From Chrysaora quinquecirrha (taxonomy: Eukaryota; Cnidaria; Scyphozoa; Semaeostomeae; Pelagiidae), in NCBI GenBank assembly GCA_014526335.1, contig JACTAT010000057.1, positions 570,684 to 634,683 of the forward strand: a stretch of DNA of 64,000 nucleotides, written 5' to 3'. Of this stretch, positions 45,701-56,210 are shown piece after piece (position 1 is the first letter of the stretch; every line of letters begins with the position of its first letter). The notes beneath the pieces were generated by a model. That model saw only the letters and a program-made list of their open reading frames with translations. It did not search any database and was not told the origin of the DNA. A program made the translations under genes and the position numbers.

Positions 45701-48482
45701 GAATTACAAAATTGCGATGAACAGCGGAATCATTTTTGGGCATACTTAAAAGCTTTTTTCGTCTGACGGAGGCGGAATTATGACACAATGCCAATTCAGC
45801 TTTTCGTTCTTTCTGATTGGTGCATTTCGAGCCGCATCTGGGTATAATTCCGCCTTAGTCTATTGTTTCGGTCTGTTTCTGACGTTCATACTCTGAGGAG
45901 TGTCAGACGAAAAAAGCTTTTAAGTATCTCCGAAAATGATTCCGCTGTTCATCGCAATTTTGAAGTTTTGTACAACTCAAAGACTATTCACAAACGAATT
46001 ACACTATTTTTTTAATAAGCTTAATAAGCAACTAGGGGTAGACTGACCTGAACATAAGAAATTTCAAATGTTTAACAAACAATGTTTGATCGTTTGGCCA
46101 GGGCCTTTAGAAAATGGACAAAAAAGTAAAAATTAAAATACCTTTGCCAAATTGAAGCAGTTTGTTAAGAGATGACGCCAGAAGAGATAAAACGCCACCG
46201 AATGGAGGATCCATTACCAAAGCAATTTTATGAGCATCAGAATCTTCTACGAACTGCTTGAAACGAGATTCACATTTTTCTCCGCCAAAGAAATAGTTGA
46301 CGAACATGTTATATCGCATGAACGAAGGGCCGAAGAACTGAGCCTAAAAAATAAATACAGCTTTTCAGCCAAGGACCTTGTTTTCAATTATTTGCAAAAT
46401 CTATTTTGATACAAAAATACTGACTGCAGACATAAGATTCAAATACAGTACCAGACTCAATACAATAAGCATGTAGTGAATTTCATCGTTTTCATATTAC
46501 TTCATGTAAGAATCATTTTTATTTCCTTACCGCCTTACCATGGTTTTCATGCTAATAAATCTATTTCCGTTTTAACAGCTTCTCCTTTTCTATATGTAAA
46601 TAGATTTTTCCAAATAAGGATAGAAAGATAGCGTGTTTTCCGTATGTAGATTATATTTTATTGAGAGAGAAAGCGAGAAATTTTGTGTTTCTCTTTACTG
46701 GTTTCTCTTCATAGTGCAAGATTGGGTGAGATCTTTCAAATTTTGTTATAAATAAGAGAAATTAAAGTTTATAATCAATTCTCCAAAAGCATGCAGCAGA
46801 GACAATAGGTACTAAAATTTTCAAAAAAGTATTTCTTACGTATCTCTTGTCAAGGTCAAGTAGAATGCTGTCTTGTTTGCTTCCTTTCCTCCTTTTGATC
46901 TTCTGAATTTTTTCATGTATCCTAATTTAGAGGCAACATTTTAAAACATGAATTTTGTGAAACATTATGAAACATTATAAAACATTATAAAGCTTTATGA
47001 ACATTATGGAACATTATGAAACATGAAACATTATAGATTTATGATGAAACATTATGAAACACTACAAAACATTTTGAAACATCAGGAAACATCCTGAATA
47101 AGTGAAACACTAAGAAACATTAGGAAAAATTATGCAACATTGCTAAACAATTGAAAAGTTATAACATTACGAAACATTATTAAACATTTTGAAACATTAC
47201 GAAACATTTTGAAACATTATGAAACATTGTGCACATTACTGAACATTATAGAACACTATGGCGTTATCGGGAAACTTACAAAATCTATAGATAAAAAGAA
47301 AAAAATCATGAAAATGCTTCCCTTACCTTGGTACTCCAAGACAAATGATCCTTTCATATCCCAGGTTCATAAGCATATTGACAATGACATCACATGATTT
47401 ATCAGAGAAGAGATATTGCTGAATAAAAAAGTAATAGATGTATTAGTGAAATCAGTCAAGCTGAGTCGGGAAAAGTCCAGTGATAAGCAATAATTGTGAA
47501 TATTAAATAATGGAAGAAAGTGAATAGTTGCAAATATTCTTAATCAGAAAAGTTATACCCACAGCATTTGTTTTTTTATTTTCTGCTGGTATCATAAATT
47601 TACTTGGCTCTTGTAAATCAGCTTTGGATAATGTCTTAAAATTGTGTGTTTTGTGCTGTTGCAATTTATCAGGCTTTGTGAAAATAATACTACAATCCAT
47701 ACAAAAATTTATAGCTCCGTTTCGATGATCTGAAAGTCCTTCATAAATTCTCTCAAGTTCCTCAACTTCATCTTTCTCAGTTTGCAGCTGGTTCTTTATT
47801 TCATTCTGAAGAAGAGCTTTTCCTGTTGTTGTTTTCTCATCAACCCACTGAAAGAATGGGCAGCCTTTTCTGTCCCTGGATGCAGAGCAAGCAAAGAATT
47901 TTTTCGAAGTTTTGTCTTTGAAGTATCTCTCAAAGATTATTGTTGGCCCTGGAAATATTGAAAATTGAAGGTTAATAAGAAACAAAAAAGCAAGCATATT
48001 TATTTGGTGATGCAGTTTCAGGGTTAATGGCAGCATTACACTGAGGTAGGTAGACCTGTGGCATGTGGCCCAGGCTAATATCCTTGCCTTGCACAAAAGA
48101 CACTGCATTCATTAGCCAACTTTGGTAGGGTTGACTGAATTGACTGCAAAGCAATTACTGGTCAGCTGGTGCAGGGGGAAAGCATGTAGTTTACAAAGCA
48201 AAAAAAAATAACGGAAAAAAATAAAAGCTCTCTGCCTACGTGCTGTGCACATTCAGACTATAACGTTTTATAGTTTATTTTATTTTTATTTAGGCCCTTT
48301 TCTAGATACCTACACGAACTAGCTTAGGTAGTCCAGAGAATGCTTCGAGAACATTTTAGAGACGCGATAAGATACTGTGATAAAATAAGCATACCATGAG
48401 GACAGATTGGTGACTCCACATCAAAATCAGGTATGAAAACATCGACTCCTAAACCTCTCCCGCCTTTTGACTTTTCGGCCAT
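39703..48482 (-). CDS. ZCCHC4: ZCCHC4, 28S rRNA N6-adenosine methyltransferase (13 exons; last exon uncertain)
   Basis: Exons in transcript order: 48482-48395, 47948-47563, 47418-47327, 46921-46840, 46343-46142, 45686-45574, 45010-44886, 42725-42650, 41840-41789, 41313-41256, 40642-40556, 39945-39879, 39711-39703. The total is 1437 nt (478 aa). Domains in order: GRF zinc finger (ICPHG, then FFACSASRDRKGCPFFQW); C2H2 finger (FCMDCSIIFTKPDKLQQHKTH); methyltransferase core with junction KKTNA/QYLF and the catalytic DPPFGG at about residues 261-266; a cysteine-rich DHHC-like region (LCKDCCRYV, HCDQCGKCVKPG, HCQVCNKCEEKVHQC); and a CCHC knuckle (CHICGEIGHKRRDC, about 433-446). Family members place one m6A on 28S rRNA in the nucleolus. 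All key motifs are intact. The last exon follows from phase (AAG TTT TAG after the acceptor at 39712), giving a shorter tail than the human protein. An alternative acceptor or phase would extend it. Confidence 0.93.
40037..40318. mobile_element. Truncated relative of the 61230 element
   Basis: TACACGCTTTTTTATAAGGA at the left; the following roughly 280 bases match the reverse complement of 61230-61604, and the other end is missing. ZCCHC4 intron 11. Confidence 0.7.
41379..41505 (-). mobile_element. tRNA-like SINE fragment (pair with 20588-20745)
   Basis: GTAGGATCTCAGAGGTAGAT, GGGACTCGAGCCCCGACTTC and GAGCTCCTGACACCATG have diverged counterparts at 20588-20745. The GACTCGAGCCC block resembles a complemented box B. 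ZCCHC4 intron 9. Confidence 0.45.
42170..42455. mobile_element. Foldback element with iterated ACCCATAATTCCGCA word
   Basis: GAGACTCTCGGGGGGG at the left and CCCCCCGAGAGGAGAC at the right. GACCCATAATTCCGCAAA-like words recur at least five times in the same direction. ZCCHC4 intron 8. Confidence 0.75.
43015..43265. repeat. 48-bp GT-rich minisatellite in ZCCHC4 intron 7
   Basis: The unit includes GGGGTGGTTGTGGTGGTGGT and CGAGGTGATGGTTGTA; about five copies, purine/GT-rich on the plus strand, flanked by GAT-type microsatellite on both sides. Confidence 0.85.
43555..43675. mobile_element. AAGCCCC-type element remnant
   Basis: Iterated GGGGGCTTACT, GGAGGCTTATT and GGTGGCTTATT words ending in TTTTTGCGGTA; related to 14992-15127 but lacking a clear left end. 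Lies in ZCCHC4 intron 7. Confidence 0.5.
43744..43962. mobile_element. Foldback in ZCCHC4 intron 7
   Basis: AGACATGATAGTCACCACTT at the left and AAGTGGTGACTATCATGTCT at the right, with a second nested pair around GGGCAATGAGAAATGTG. Confidence 0.85.
44508..44822. mobile_element. GGCCCTGGCCAAACGATC MITE, full length
   Basis: GGCCCTGGCCAAACGATCAA at the left and GATTGTTTGGCCTGGGCC at the right, with AAACATTG/AAAATGTTT words iterated inside. ZCCHC4 intron 7. Confidence 0.75.
45194..45560. mobile_element. Possible further member, AAGAAA word
   Basis: The right end TTTCTTATAAAAAAACATGTA fits the design and CTTTCTTA words recur inside; the left end (TACATGATTTTTG) is weak. Confidence 0.4.
45698..45985. 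mobile_element. Foldback MITE, AAATTGCGATGAACAGCGGA family
   Basis: AAATTGCGATGAACAGCGGA and its complement lie at the two ends, with AAAAGCTTTTTTCGTCTGAC pairs inside. Half-copies occur at 165-240, 25290-25420, 34670-34735 and 49975-50055. ZCCHC4 intron 5. Confidence 0.8.
46945..47240. repeat. 10-bp GAAACATTAT minisatellite in ZCCHC4 intron 3
   Basis: Roughly 25 degenerate copies of GAAACATTAT fill almost the whole short intron between exons 3 and 4. Confidence 0.85.
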
Positions 48483-49570
48483 GTTGGATCGGTTTTGACT
48501 CGAAAATGAAATTGAATTGAATTGAAACATAGAGTTCGAGTCTGGGGTCTAAGTTCGAGCTTAAATTTGTTCGAGCCTGTATGGAAGAAACCCTTTTTCT
48601 GTCATATCAGCGCCAAACATTTTCTATTTCTACTTTAATGGTATGTGTATTGTAAAAAATGTTTACATGTGTTTGAAAAAAAGATCGCTTGCTTGGCTAG
48701 CCTAAAACAAGCTTTTTTAAAAGAACACCTTGTTTTGTTCACGACAAGCATGTTTCTAGGTTTGAACTCTTTTTCAGTGCCTTTTACGGTAATCCTCTAG
48801 CCTTCATCCCTTCCTAAATCTCTTAAAACCATATGAAAGTGTTTTCGGGCCTCGAGCAAGGGTGTTTGAGTGTTTAACCTAAAGAATTATTTTGCTAGAT
48901 TAGTTTCTTTACAGAAAGGTTTATCCAAATCTCTGTTAAAGTTATTTAATAACCTGTTAGTTATTATGAGTTTTCACGCAGAGATAAACTCGTGTGCGAT
49001 AAAGCTTTTAGAATAATCAAAGAATATCACTCACTACAAGATCTCACATAACGAAAAGCAACTGAAAACTTGCTGCGACACAGCTCTAAACTTCGCGTAA
49101 ACAACATCGTAAATCATATGCGATTCTGTCAGTTTCAAGTAAACCTAATTGGTCAGCTAGCAATTTGAGTTCAGCAATTAGAGTCCAATCAGAGTTATCT
49201 ATTTTCGTAACGATGACGCAATCGCTCATTAATATCCAATAATCTCGGCCTTCTGGGTGTAACATTAAGCAATTGTTAGGCAGAGCGAAAATACTCATTT
49301 GATTTTATGCCTGTGATTGGTTTATTAATTTCAGGATAGCGAAAAAGACATTTTTCGTCTGAAACAGACCGAAACAATGGCGGAACAATACGTGTATACT
49401 TGGATGTGGATTGACAGCCAACAGCCCCAACCAGAAAAGTGAAAAAAAATTGGTATTGTTTAAATGTGCTTTGAACAACGATCAGCTCGCAGGATACAGC
49501 GGGATCAAGTTTAAGTGAAGACTACAACTTTTTTGTCTACTCGGTCTGTTTCTGACGTTTATAAAGTACA
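48483..49570. other. ZCCHC4 upstream region, no gene seen
   Basis: The space between the ZCCHC4 start codon and the element at 49571. It probably holds the ZCCHC4 promoter. The continuation 49972-50966 carries a foldback half (GGAGTGTTAGACGAAGAAAA) and nothing else I can support. Confidence 0.45.
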
Positions 49571-49971
49571 TACACACTTTTTTTTTTATAAGAATACAGT
49601 CTATAAGAATATTCAGGCTCAAAATTGCTGAAATTTAAGAATTATTTAAGAATAATCTGAGGCTCAAGCTTGACGAGGATCATTTTTATTTCTCAGCGTT
49701 TTTTTACACTGCACAATAGGTGTGATTGTCAGGCAACTGTATTTGTTTTGAAATGCATACATCCTGTACGACTCTTTGATACAGTAACTCTTTTTATTAA
49801 CAAAATAAAAAATGACAAAGATTTGACTTATTTCTCTTGATCTTCAGGCCAATTGACAACATTGATGATTAAGAATAATTTAAGAATATTTTCAGGCTCA
49901 AAATCGAATAAGCTTAAGAATAATCGAGGCTCGGCAAAAAATAAGGTATTCTTATAAAAAAAAAGTGTGTA
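49571..49971. mobile_element. Inverted-repeat element of the same design, AAGAAT word
   Basis: TACACAC, T-run, ATAAGAATA at the left and TATTCTTATA, A-run, GTGTGTA at the right. TTAAGAATAAT words recur at both ends with GAGGCTC motifs. It is inserted into an older foldback (GTTTATAAAGTACA and GGAGTGTTAGACG on either side). Confidence 0.8.
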
Positions 49972-50966
49972 GGAGTGTTAGACGAAGAAAAAGCGTTTAA
50001 GTATAACCAAAGATGTTTCCGCTGTTTTTTTGCTATCTTGAAGCTTTGTACAACTCGATTGATCATTTAATTGTGTTGTATTTCCCCATAGAAAACATCT
50101 GTTCATGCCTTTATAAGGGATACAGGGCCATCGGAAGTGGGGGTGGTAGGGGGGCTTCAGCTCCCGCCAATAATTTTGAAAACAATAGTATGACGTCATA
50201 AAATAATAACGTCATCTAATACTTTTCAGTTGCTCAGCCCCCAAATCCGAGATTCCTTCCGACGGTCTTGGAATAGACCTTTTCGATGAGGCCTGGGCCG
50301 GACGCGACATTTTCTGGAAAATAGTAGACATTTCCAGTAAGGAAGTCCTCTCCATGTGCAACGACTGGAAATACGGTCATTCTAGGAGAGATAGTTCAGC
50401 AAATTTTGCTCCAAACTCACAAATAAGGGAAGAGGAAGAGAGTTAAGGAATCTGCAGCAATAAATGTCGAGAATGTGTGCAAAAATTCAGGAAACAAGAT
50501 ACAAACAACTCATAAAACAGGTAAATACTGGTGGGATTTGAAGCCTTCCTTTCACTTTTATTCGATTTAAACGTAAATATTGAAGTAAAATTTGATGGAC
50601 AACATCTCCTAAAACGACCGTAATTCAAGTTGTTGCACGCTGAGAGGATTCCCTAATTGGAAATGTCTGCCATTTTCCAGAAAAATTTCACGCCCGACCC
50701 AGGCCTCTTTGAAAACGTCTATTGGTTTTTAATTGCTCTCTGTGTCCGGGGTTTATAATAAAGTTGTAATGGCTAATGCCTCGCTGGTGAGTACCCGTCA
50801 ACGAACAGGTTGCTACACTGATTTTCATACGCTCGAGTGCCTTCCGCAAAAGCGCAACCATCATTACTGTTAGTTGTTAATCAGATTTTAAATGGAAAAA
50901 TAAAATCATCTTCATAATCTTTGGAGATTGTTTGTTGTTGTGATACATTTAACAAAAGTTGGAGTT

Positions 50967-53663
50967 ATGGTTAATTGTACCACTTGCAAAAAGGCTTTTA
51001 AGAGTAGGATTGGCAAAGGCAAGAATACACGATGCGAGAGGTTTGAGATTTTGTTCTTTCCAGTTTTAAGAGATATAGGGTAGCAAGCGATAATGAAGAA
51101 AACAGGCGAAACGTTATAGGATACGGTTTTCGAAGAGTGGCAAAGCTGATGGCATTTCGAGAAAAGGATTATTAGAACTGAATATGGTCCGAATTTGAAT
51201 CATCTAAACTAACTGTTAAAAAGTTTAGTTTGCTTATTAATATATATAAATATTTACCAAAAATAGCTATACGAAAAACCATATAATGAGGTTTCTTGAA
51301 AATGTTAGTATTATTAAGTGAAGTAAGGGAGAAACGACAGGATTAGAAAACCTTAACGCTATTCACGAATAGCTACATTCATCGGGCATTCATAATGAAA
51401 GTTTTAGTTAAGCGAGCGAGACTGCAAGTCATATTTCTGTCGAATTCTCGAAATCAATTCGCATTGGCCTGGTCTATTCATCTTGTTTCGTCTTTCTAGT
51501 TTAATTCAATGGTTAACGTGGTAAGGAAAATAGGTAACGGCGCAAGTTGTATCGAAAGTCTTCAGTCAAATTGAATTTTATTTACGTCAGACTTGATCTA
51601 CTAATTTACGGAGGCAAAACTCCACTGCAAATTTTATGATAGGATTATGATAGGCAGGGCCGTCGCTAGAAGTCTCAAGCAGGGGGTGCCGAATGTAAAT
51701 TTGCCAACATAAGTGGATGTGACCTGGGTGTAGCCTGCCTGATACGATGCGCCTAAGAGTCGGCTCTCAAGAGCATCACAACTCTTTTAGAAGTGAAGGG
51801 GCAAAAGAAAAAGGGGCTACTTAAATATAAATGTGCAGAAAAAGCTCTTTCGACTAGGGGGTTCGGGGCATGATCCCCGGGAAAATTTTGAGAATTATTG
51901 AACTAGAGTCCCTCTAATTACCATTTCGGGACCTTTAAAATACAATTTTCTGAGTCGTTATCAACTGCCAATCCAATAGAGATCGAGGTCAAAGAGGACT
52001 ATGACTGACCGACCTGCCGAGATTCTCTTGTTCCCTGGATACATTTCGCGTGCTCTCATGTTCCTAGGGACCCCTAAATGACCCTCACAAACTGACCATG
52101 ATGCAGGCGATTTAAGTTTGAGCATTGAATTTCGAGAAAAATATCAATTCCGTCATTGAACCAAATGCATCTTGGTCAAATGCCCCCACCGCCATATTTT
52201 CTGTAATCACCTATTACCTTCTTTTGTCACCTTCTTAGATGCGCCGAACTTTGGAGAGAGCTACAGCTTCGCGAAGATGATGAGGGCAGAAAAGAACGCA
52301 ACAGAGAAATGGATTTGGTTGAAAGAGAACTTGAAATTAAAAATAGACAACTAGAAATGGAACGACAAAAAGTTACAATCAAAGAAACACTACCAAATGG
52401 TAGCATGGTGGAGTTAACTTGTTTTTACGACGATAAAATGCAAGAGAAAGTTCGCAGTTTACTCAAAGGTAAGTTGAAAAGAGGAGTTCCAAGCAAGTAG
52501 CGTACTAGCATTTTGCATTCTTGTATGGTAACGCAGCTTCGTGTGATGGACAGCGCAATGTGTAACCCAAGATTGATACTCTAGCGAGTCTTCTTCGTAC
52601 CCCCAGACTGATATTGATACTCGGACAGGCAGCAGGGTACTCATTTACCTATACCACGGAGGTACGGATAGCTTGGTTGCTTACTGCTTCTAGATTGTGA
52701 TCCCGATGACCGGGGGTTCGAACGCACGCAGAGCCAACTTAACAACTATAAGATAAGTAACAGATCAGTAATAGCTTATCACTTGGTCATACTGCCTCTA
52801 TTTGCTTCTTTGTAAAACTGCATCAATGCCAGACGTTTTATTAAGACAGAAAGAGTTCGCCCCCCTCACCTAGTCCCTCCAGTTTAATCGGTTGGCCATC
52901 GTGGGTAACAACTTCTTGTGTCCTTGAAACTATATTCTAGTATGCAAAGAGAGCAAGAGACGATTTCTGCAGCTCTCTATCGCTAAATTCTTTTTCTTAA
53001 GGCCCTGGTAACACGATCAAACATTAATGGTCAAACATTAGAAATTTGCTGCTCAAGGAAACTGTTCGACCGTTTGGCCATATCGCAGAACAATGCTTTT
53101 CAATCACTTCTTGCTTCCTTCAAGCAATAAATGTTTATTAACTATTTCAAAAACATTGCGAAACAAATGTAGCTTATTTTTGCTTGTCATGCAATACGTG
53201 ACGTAACCAAACAGTCAAACATTCCATGTAAAGCAAACCTCAGGCGTTCGATCAACTTAGTTTGGTCGTTTCGCCAGGGCCTGATGGCTTAAAAAAAGTT
53301 ATTACGAATAAAAAAAATTCATTCTGTTATTGTTTAGGGGCTCACCTTGCCTTACCCTCATCCGCAACAACAGAAGAAAAACCTCAAAAGACAGAAAAAT
53401 ACGAAAAAGACTTCTCATATAGGAGCAGATCTTCAACAATCGATAAAGATGAACTCAGTACTTACAGAAAGGTTCATTTTGAACCAGAGACAAACAGCTC
53501 TCCAAGCTTTAAGAGCTTCAGTGCCACAGAAACAAAGGATTTGTCAGAATGTAGAAAACCAAGAAAACTACCGTCAGTAGAAGGACTAAGAAGTCGACTG
53601 ATAAGCAGACATAAGCTTGAAGATGAAGGATCCTCGTTTGGAAGTGGAGGCTCTGTAGATTGA
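50967..53663 (+). CDS. Unrecognised 209-aa protein: N-terminal CxxC zinc-ribbon-like pair plus charged coiled coil
   Basis: Three exons, 50967-51040, 52239-52468 and 53338-53663, total 630 nt with phases 2 and 1 matching exactly and a stop at 53661-53663. The N-terminus MVNCTTCKKAFKSRIGKGK then TRCERCAELW gives two CxxC pairs (Cys4/Cys7 and Cys23/Cys26), split across the exon 1/2 junction. That looks like a small treble-clef or zinc ribbon. A heptad-like charged helix follows (about residues 30-70, rich in E, R and Q), then a segment TLPNGSMVELTCFYDDKMQE. The C-terminal half is polar, Ser/Lys/Glu-rich and probably disordered. The exon 1 donor (GAGAG/GTTTGA) is weak. I do not recognise a family. 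The phase match and the completed second CxxC across the splice are the main support. Confidence 0.68.
52595..52745 (-). mobile_element. SINE fragment, reverse orientation
   Basis: CCCCCAGACTGATATTGATA, GGGTACTCATTTACC and GGGGGTTCGAACGCACGCAG match the complement of the body and box B of the SINE at 1761-2009. Intron 2 of the 50967-53663 gene. Confidence 0.6.
53001..53281. mobile_element. GGCCCTGG-type MITE
   Basis: GGCCCTGGTAACACGATC at the left and TTTCGCCAGGGCC at the right. It ends about 57 bp upstream of the last exon of the unrecognised 50967-53663 gene. Confidence 0.7.
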
Positions 53664-54311
53664 AGCCAATATGACAGAAGCACGCTCCAAAGTGAAGTAA
53701 AGAGCTGCGATATTTACAGTCAAAAACTCGTCATCCCGTTAATTCCGAATCTCTACTAAGCAAAATGTTTAGCGCGAAAGGAAAGTTTTCGTCACAGCAC
53801 ATGCACAGTTTTCCAGTATTCCATTTTATGTGACGAGTAAGAGAAATAACATCAACTTTTCGTCGCGAAAGTTCCGCCACTGGAATTAAAAAAATATGAC
53901 ACCATCCGCCAGTCACTTTTGCCCCTCTCAAAATCATCTAAAAAACCGCCATACACAGGGGTTTACAGAGTCATTTTTGGAGCAATTGCTCGTCATACAG
54001 TGTCAATTGAAAGCTGTCTGCTTACATATTAAAGAGCAATGCGGTTTCAAAAGTAGGACATTGCAAGAAAAAGAAAGGTTTTTATAATTTTTACAAGCGT
54101 AATTCAACTAAACTAGCGACTTGAAGGCGACTCAGCGTTTCAAAAAATTTGCTAACATAAACATTAACTTTAACTATTCTTCATAGAAGTTTGAAATTTA
54201 AACAGATTTATTCAACCTCGTCCCATTCTCCCGAATGCGTTTCCTCGAATTTCAACCGACAACCAGCCACTGGTATTTAAAAACAGATTTCCTTAAAAAA
54301 GTCTATTTTAA
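53664..54311. other. Intergenic, no gene seen
   Basis: AT-rich sequence after the unrecognised gene, with no supported frame and no clear repeat ends. The remaining space up to 56210 is filled by the elements at 54312, 55058, 55421 and 55682 plus plain AT-rich DNA. Confidence 0.5.
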
Positions 54312-54752
54312 GCCTGGTTTTCATATAGCCAAAAGTGGCTGTGCCAGTGCCGAGACACGGCTGTAATTTTGCCGAGAAAGTGTTGCGACGCTTCGTTTCC
54401 ATATAGCAATACGTGGCGTGACCACTGCTGAGATATAGGCTATACCAGTGCTGAGACAGTGGTTGCTATAAAATGGAGTCATATACCCTCCCATTTGATT
54501 GTCTTGTTACAGTCATGTGCTCAATGAGAACAAAGGCAAGTGCCAACAGCAGAAGCGTCATAAGGGCCGGAAAAGTTGAACCAAATTTGTAACCGAATTA
54601 CTAATAACTTTTATGTTGGCACTACCGCAGTAGAGCAACTGTCCAGCCCCGGTAGCGCCACTCTAAGGAAGTGTTTCCATTAAAACTGAAAACGTCACAG
54701 CACTGTCCCAGCACTGGCACAGCAGCTTCTGGCTATATGGAAACAAGACTTT
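54312..54752. mobile_element. Foldback element, CATATAGCC ends
   Basis: GTTTTCATATAGCCAAAAGT at the left and GGCTATATGGAAACAAGAC at the right. CAGTGCTGAGACA words recur inside. Related copy at 38790-39245. Intergenic before MAEA copy 2. Confidence 0.75.
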
Positions 54753-55057
54753 AGAGGTCAGTGCAACCAACCGAATAATAACAAGAAAGTTTTTACTACG
54801 TGCCATGTAGAGTCTTACTAACGCTTGGGAGGAGGTTGCAATCTATCTGTCGTAGATGATAGAGCAAGTATTTTAACTATTTTCAGAGTTTCGTATAATA
54901 CTAAAAGTCATATAATTGATTAATAAGCAAAACTCACAGTTACCAAGTTCGTTTTATGAAATTAGATTTCTGTCTAACAGCATAATAAAGCAAACACGTT
55001 AAAAGATGTTCGAAAAAATCGATAAAGGCAATTCTAAAATTATTAATACACAGACGA

Positions 55058-55394
55058 TACACTCTTTTTCATAAACAGTTTATTTTTTGGATTGTTTAGC
55101 TACTTATTGATAAACGCCCCAAAAAATTGTTTATTCATTGTTTACCTCGGTAAGCTTACGTTGGGAAAGCTGTTCATTTTCAAAGCATTTTGATGTACAG
55201 TAACTATTAGTGAAGTATTCCTAAGGTGACACTATTGCGTCTTATAAACATCATAAGACAGTGACTTGCTTTAAGCACTTTAAGCTTATTTTTTTTAATT
55301 TATGACCATTTATTTGCCCCAGGCAAATTGTTTAGTTATTGTTTAAAACGGGGGCGATTGTTTAAATTTTGCATTGTTTATAAAAAAGAGTGTA
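55058..55394. mobile_element. Inverted-repeat element of the same design, AAACAAT word
   Basis: TACACTCTTTTTCATAAACA at the left and TGTTTATAAAAAAGAGTGTA at the right, with ATTGTTTA words iterated near both ends. Confidence 0.75.
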
Positions 55395-55420
55395 AAGATC
55401 GTCAAATTTATCTAATCTTA

Positions 55421-55677
55421 GGCCCTGGTCAAACGAACAATCATTGTTTGTCAAACACTAGAAATTAAGCAACGTTTAAGCGTTTGCCTAGATCACAAAC
55501 ATTTGCCAACAAGCATAAATTTGTTGCATGATGTCTTCTAATAAGTTCAGTTTCCTTGACGCAAGTAAAAAATTTTTCTTTGACGAGCAATGTTTTAGTG
55601 GCAAAAAGTTAAAACATTTTGCAAGACAATCAAACTTCAAATGTTTGACAAACAATGTTTGATCGTTTTTCCAGGGT
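55421..55677. mobile_element. GGCCCTGG-type MITE
   Basis: TTA/GGCCCTGGTCAAACGAAC at the left and GATCGTTTTTCCAGGG at the right, next to TCTTA. A second, more degenerate copy follows at 55682-55924. Confidence 0.65.
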
Positions 55678-55681
55678 CTTA

Positions 55682-55924
55682 GACTCTAGCCAAATTATCA
55701 AGAATTCTTTGTCTTGCCAACAAAATGTTTGACCGTTTGACCAATTTGCTCGTCAAAACGTTTTTGCTTGTCACTACAGCAGAAAATGTTTTAAAGATTT
55801 CAGAAACAATTTAAAACAAATAATATTTGTCGGCGTAGTGTTTTATGCGTGATGAAACAGGAAAACATTGCTTATACCACAAAATCTCAAATGTTTGACC
55901 AACAATGTTTGATCGTTTAGACAG
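55682..55924. mobile_element. Degenerate GGCCCTGG-type MITE, back to back with the previous one
   Basis: It repeats CAAAATGTTTGACCGTTTG and AAATGTTTGACCAACAATG words and ends TTGATCGTTTAGACAGG. Confidence 0.5.
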
Positions 55925-56210
55925 GCAAATAAATAACTATGCAAAATCACAGCAAAGTAGTTCAACTTGTTTTCAAATTATTTTAAATATTCAGTAAAAC
56001 GAACGTAGATTAAATTGCCTCAAATATTCTTTTTTCAAAGAAGTATTTTAATACTTTTCTGCAAAATTTGCAAAAATTTAAAATAGCAATAGAAATAGTT
56101 TCAGTAGAAACATTGAAAACATCTTCCATCCTAACAAAGGTAAATCAAATTATGCAAATCATCTCACCAAGCGCTTGTCACGTGATTTTAAGTCTTCAAT
56201 CAAATGCCAA

